Assembly: GCA_036477795.1 (NCBI GenBank)
Contig: JAZGDL010000472.1
Span: forward strand, 1-5,198
From: JAZGDL01 sp036477795
GTDB taxonomy: Bacteria; Planctomycetota; Phycisphaerae; UBA1845
DNA length: 5,198 nt
Reading direction: 5' to 3'
Positions within the stretch are counted from its first letter, which is position 1, and each line of letters starts with the position of its first letter. Made by a program: the position numbers and the translations under genes. A model generated the notes under the pieces. It did no database searches, was not told the origin of the DNA, and was given only the letters and a program-made list of their open reading frames with translations. Below, in pieces: positions 3,529 through 5,198 of the stretch.

Positions 3529-5198
3529 TCAGGAATACGTAGGAGGTTTCCACCGCACGTTCGGTTTTCGGCTGGCGGTGACTTCGTCCATTCGTCCGAC
3601 CGGCGTGGTGTGGGGAGCGGATCTGACTGACTCAGGATCGCTCTCGATTTCCTCGGCGATGGCCAGCAGGGCGTCGGCGAAGGCGTCCAGGGTGGCCAGC
3701 GACTCGGTCTCGGTCGGCTCGATCATCAAACAGTGTTGAATCGGCCAGCTCATGGTCGGCGGATGAAACCCGTAGTCGATCAGTCGTTTGGCAATGTCGA
3801 TCTCGGTGACCTCGCACTCTTCACTCCGTCCCTCCGGCCCTGCCGATTGCGGATTGACGATTGGGGATTGGGGATTGACGATTGACGATTGACGATTGAC
3901 GATTGACGATTGACGTTCTCCCCAGGGCCGCTCCCTTACGGTCGCGGTTCTGTTCCTCCGTCCCTTCGTCCCTTCGTCCCTTCGTCCCTTCCTCTCCCTC
4001 CGTGCCTTCCTCCCCAACTCAGGCACCATGACGAACTCATGGGCGTAGGGCGGCGGGAAGGGCATGTGGTAATGGTCTTTGAGGCGGGCGGCTAGATAGT
4101 TCGCCGCCAGCACGGCCTTGCGGGACACGTTCAGTAACCCGTCGGCTCCGAGACTGCGGATGTAGGCGTAGGCCCGCACCAGAACGCCGGACTGCCCGTA
4201 AAACGATCGTACCTTGCCGATGCTGTGTGGCCGATCGTAGTCCCAACCGAAGGTGCCGTCATCGCGCCGTACCACCTGCGGCACCGGCAGGAAGGGCTGC
4301 AAGTGCTCCGCCACCCCCACCGGTCCGGAGCCGGGGCCACCGCTCCCGTGGGGCGTGCTGAAGGTCTTGTGGGTGTTGAAGTGCATGACGTCGACGCCGA
4401 AGTCTCCCGGACGGGCGATGCCCAGCAACGCGTTCATGTTGGCCCCGTCGAGGTAGAGCTGCGCCCCTTTGGATTTGAGGATGTCAGCGATGTCGGCGAT
4501 CTGCTCGTCGAATACGCCCACCGTGTTCGGATTGGTCAGCATCAGCGCCGCGGTCTGATCGTCAACTTGGCTGCGGAGATCGTCCAAATCCACGCGGCCG
4601 TCGGACTTCGACTTCACCGTGCACGCTTTGTTGCCGCACATGGTGCAACTCGCCGGGTTGGTTCCGTGGGCGGAATCGGGGGTCAGGACTTTCGGCCGCG
4701 GCTGGCCGCGGCTGCGGTGGTAGGCGCTGATGATCATCAACCCGGTCATCTCGCCCTGAGCGCCGGCGGAGGGTTGAAGCGTCACCTCCGCCAGCCCCGC
4801 GATCTCTTCCAGAAACGATCGAACCGCAAAGAGGAGCTCCAGCATCCCCTGCACGTCGGCTTCATTCTGGCAGGGATGCAGGGCGGCAAAGCCGGGCATA
4901 GCTGCCGCTTTCTCGTTCACCCGCGGGTTGTACTTCATGGTGCAACTGCCCAACGGGTAGAAGTTCTCATCAACGCTGAAGACTCGATGGGCGAGCCGCG
5001 TGTAATGGCGTACCAGGTCCAACTCGCCGATTTGGGGCAGGTCGGGCCCGTCGTCAGCCAGAAACTCCGATCCGATGGCTTTGGACCGGTCCACCGCGGG
5101 CACATCCGAGTCGGCAATCGCCGCCGCACAGGCACCCGGCGAACCCATCTCGAACAACAGCGGTTGATCCTGGTCCTTGGGCAATCTAACCTTCGCCA
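3529..5198 (-). CDS. gcvPB: Glycine dehydrogenase (decarboxylating) subunit 2, P-protein beta subunit, with an internal in-frame insertion
   Basis: GcvPB pairs with GcvPA to form the PLP-dependent P-protein of the cytoplasmic glycine cleavage system, decarboxylating glycine and passing the aminomethyl group to lipoylated H-protein. Family landmarks, numbered from the TTG at 5184: QPLLFE near the N-terminus; YPLGSCTMKYNPRVNE (77-91); TLQPSAGAQGE (135-145); PDSAHGTNPAS (169-179); DGANMNALLG (246-255); the PLP-lysine motif HFNTHKTFSTPHG with Lys273; EIDIAKRLIDYGFHPPTMSWP (461-481); LMIEPTETES; and the terminal PVGRMDEV..SRKPNVRW before TGA. The 551 codons exceed the roughly 480-490 usual for the family because residues about 391-457 are repeat-derived. 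HGSGGPG replaces the more usual HGGGGPG. The frame stays open upstream of 5184 (AKVR), and the two visible bases of the codon at 5197-5199 are TG, so the real start could be an ATG or GTG completed by one base outside the window. gcvPA would normally be expected just upstream. Confidence 0.95.
   Translation of the reverse strand, partial: AKVRLPKDQDQPLLFEMGSPGACAAAIADSDVPAVDRSKAIGSEFLADDGPDLPQIGELDLVRHYTRLAHRVFSVDENFYPLGSCTMKYNPRVNEKAAAMPGFAALHPCQNEADVQGMLELLFAVRSFLEEIAGLAEVTLQPSAGAQGEMTGLMIISAYHRSRGQPRPKVLTPDSAHGTNPASCTMCGNKACTVKSKSDGRVDLDDLRSQVDDQTAALMLTNPNTVGVFDEQIADIADILKSKGAQLYLDGANMNALLGIARPGDFGVDVMHFNTHKTFSTPHGSGGPGSGPVGVAEHLQPFLPVPQVVRRDDGTFGWDYDRPHSIGKVRSFYGQSGVLVRAYAYIRSLGADGLLNVSRKAVLAANYLAARLKDHYHMPFPPPYAHEFVMVPELGRKARRERKGRRDEGTKGRRNRTATVRERPWGERQSSIVNRQSSIVNPQSPIVNPQSAGPEGRSEECEVTEIDIAKRLIDYGFHPPTMSWPIQHCLMIEPTETESLATLDAFADALLAIAEEIESDPESVRSAPHTTPVGRMDEVTASRKPNVRWKPPTYS
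3845..3914 (+). repeat. 7-bp tandem array, 10 units of GATTGNN
   Basis: Ten contiguous heptamers: gattgcg once (3845), gattgac once (3852), gattggg twice (3859, 3866) and gattgac six times (3873-3914). Three units equal 21 bases, so on the gcvPB strand they encode a seven-residue period QSSIVNR/QSSIVNP/QSPIVNP. The run of identical units at the right end is the part most prone to slippage. Confidence 0.95.
3928..3947 (-). repeat. REP-like palindromic element, copy 2 (inside gcvPB)
   Basis: On the minus strand the sequence is ccgcgaccgtaagggagcgg, folding as CCGC-GA-CC-GTAA-GG-GA-GCGG. The stems flank a tandem G.A mismatch and the loop GTAA fits the GNRA tetraloop pattern. The only difference from copy 1 is one loop base (A instead of C), so the paired parts are fully conserved. 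It lies between the 7-bp and 8-bp arrays and is translated as part of GcvPB. Confidence 0.8.
3961..3992 (+). repeat. 8-bp tandem array, about 4 units of TCCCTTCG
   Basis: Units at 3961, 3969 and 3977 are identical (tcccttcg) and the fourth (3985-3992) ends in c. Degenerate relatives extend on both sides (tcctccg at 3954-3960, and tccctccgtgccttcc after 3995). On the gcvPB strand it contributes RRDEGTKGRR. The unit is not a multiple of three, so copy-number changes would shift the reading frame. Confidence 0.85.

Larger units (their letters stand above)
3824..4007. repeat. 10-bp direct repeats bracketing the gcvPB insertion
   Basis: The 10-mer ctccgtccct occurs at 3824-3833 and again at 3956-3965, and a 9/10 match (ctccgtgcct) lies at 3998-4007. 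The start-to-start distances are 132, 42 and 174 bases, all multiples of three. Collapsing 3824-4007 to one copy would join VPELGRK to GRSEECEVTEID in frame and remove 58 codons, giving about 493 residues, close to the normal family length. These may be target-site or slippage duplications. The motif resembles the 8-bp unit between them, so an origin by repeat expansion is also possible. Confidence 0.6.
3814..4014 (-). repeat. Composite repeat insertion within gcvPB (about 67 codons)
   Basis: The segment separates two conserved parts of GcvPB, HEFVMVPEL and EVTEIDIAKRL, which in ordinary family members are joined by only a short linker. On the coding strand it holds an 8-bp tandem array (read as RRDEGTKGRR), a REP-like hairpin (read as TATVRERP) and a 7-bp tandem array (read as QSSIVNR/QSSIVNP repeats). 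The product is Arg/Ser/Gln/Asn-rich and low in complexity, unlike the enzyme around it. Borders are approximate because the natural linker length varies. Confidence 0.8.

Noticed and set aside
3538..3547. Strong Shine-Dalgarno-like taggaggttt on the plus strand
   Set aside because: No start codon follows at a useful distance, and the bases are the antisense of the GcvPB C-terminal codons.
3601..3620. Possible third copy of the REP-like core ending in gggagcgg
   Set aside because: Only the last part matches, the other stem arm is absent, and the bases encode the native SAPHTTPVG segment of GcvPB.
3146..3739. Plus-strand frame of 197 codons running from the intergenic gap into gcvPB antisense
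   Set aside because: Low-complexity Arg/Ser/Pro composition, and its 3' half lies opposite well-conserved gcvPB sequence. Only the short RAALIVRPKQPY stretch inside it is kept, as a possible remnant.
3845..3914. Heptamer array considered as a CRISPR or phage-type repeat
   Set aside because: Units are 7 bp and directly contiguous with no spacers, and no cas genes are present. It is a simple tandem repeat.
4694..4713. Perfect tandem duplication of ggccgcggct
   Set aside because: It encodes the normal Arg-rich YHRSRGQPRPK segment of GcvPB at its usual length, so it is probably codon-composition chance.

Overview
The window looks like a piece of a GC-rich planctomycete-type chromosome. That is an inference from three signs: (i) a secreted beta-propeller protein ending in a dockerin-like pair of EF-hand loops of the kind common in Planctomycetota; (ii) a two-subunit-type glycine decarboxylase (gcvPB); (iii) short dispersed hairpin repeats, with core CCGCGACCGT(A/C)AGGGAGCGG, which I recall from planctomycete genomes. 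No rRNA or other taxonomic marker is present, so the assignment is provisional.

Layout. Positions 1-3006 (+) form one uninterrupted reading frame that is already open at the left edge. It holds an unrecognised N-terminal part, an in-frame repeat block (about 262-345), a TPR-like helical region (about 400-1200), a signal-peptide-like segment starting at an internal ATG (1396), a PQQ/WD-like beta-propeller, and a C-terminal dockerin-like module. The signal peptide in the middle and the change in base composition around 1400 suggest two original genes now joined in frame: a cytoplasmic TPR protein and a secreted propeller protein. Positions 3007-3528 lie between convergent genes and are a small graveyard, with a C-terminal remnant of an IS256/Mutator-like transposase and a scrap resembling the N-terminus of a small conserved protein. 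Positions 3529-5198 (-) encode GcvPB, the PLP-binding subunit of the glycine cleavage P-protein. It is complete at its C-terminus and open at the right edge, where its true start codon may lie one base outside the window.

The most interesting structure is inside gcvPB. Between the conserved segments HEFVMVPEL and EVTEIDIAKRL the gene carries about 200 bp of foreign-looking DNA. This is a 7-bp tandem array (10 units), a 20-bp REP-like hairpin and an 8-bp tandem array, bracketed by near-identical 10-bp direct repeats and translated in frame as about 60 extra residues. The same hairpin (19/20 identical, opposite orientation) sits in frame inside the first ORF at 271-290. The window therefore shows one dispersed palindromic element inside two protein-coding genes without breaking either frame. 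One copy is coupled to a microsatellite whose unit length (7) is not a multiple of three, so gain or loss of one unit would frameshift a central metabolic enzyme.

The two main genes have no evident functional link. No CRISPR, tRNA, rRNA or complete mobile element was found.
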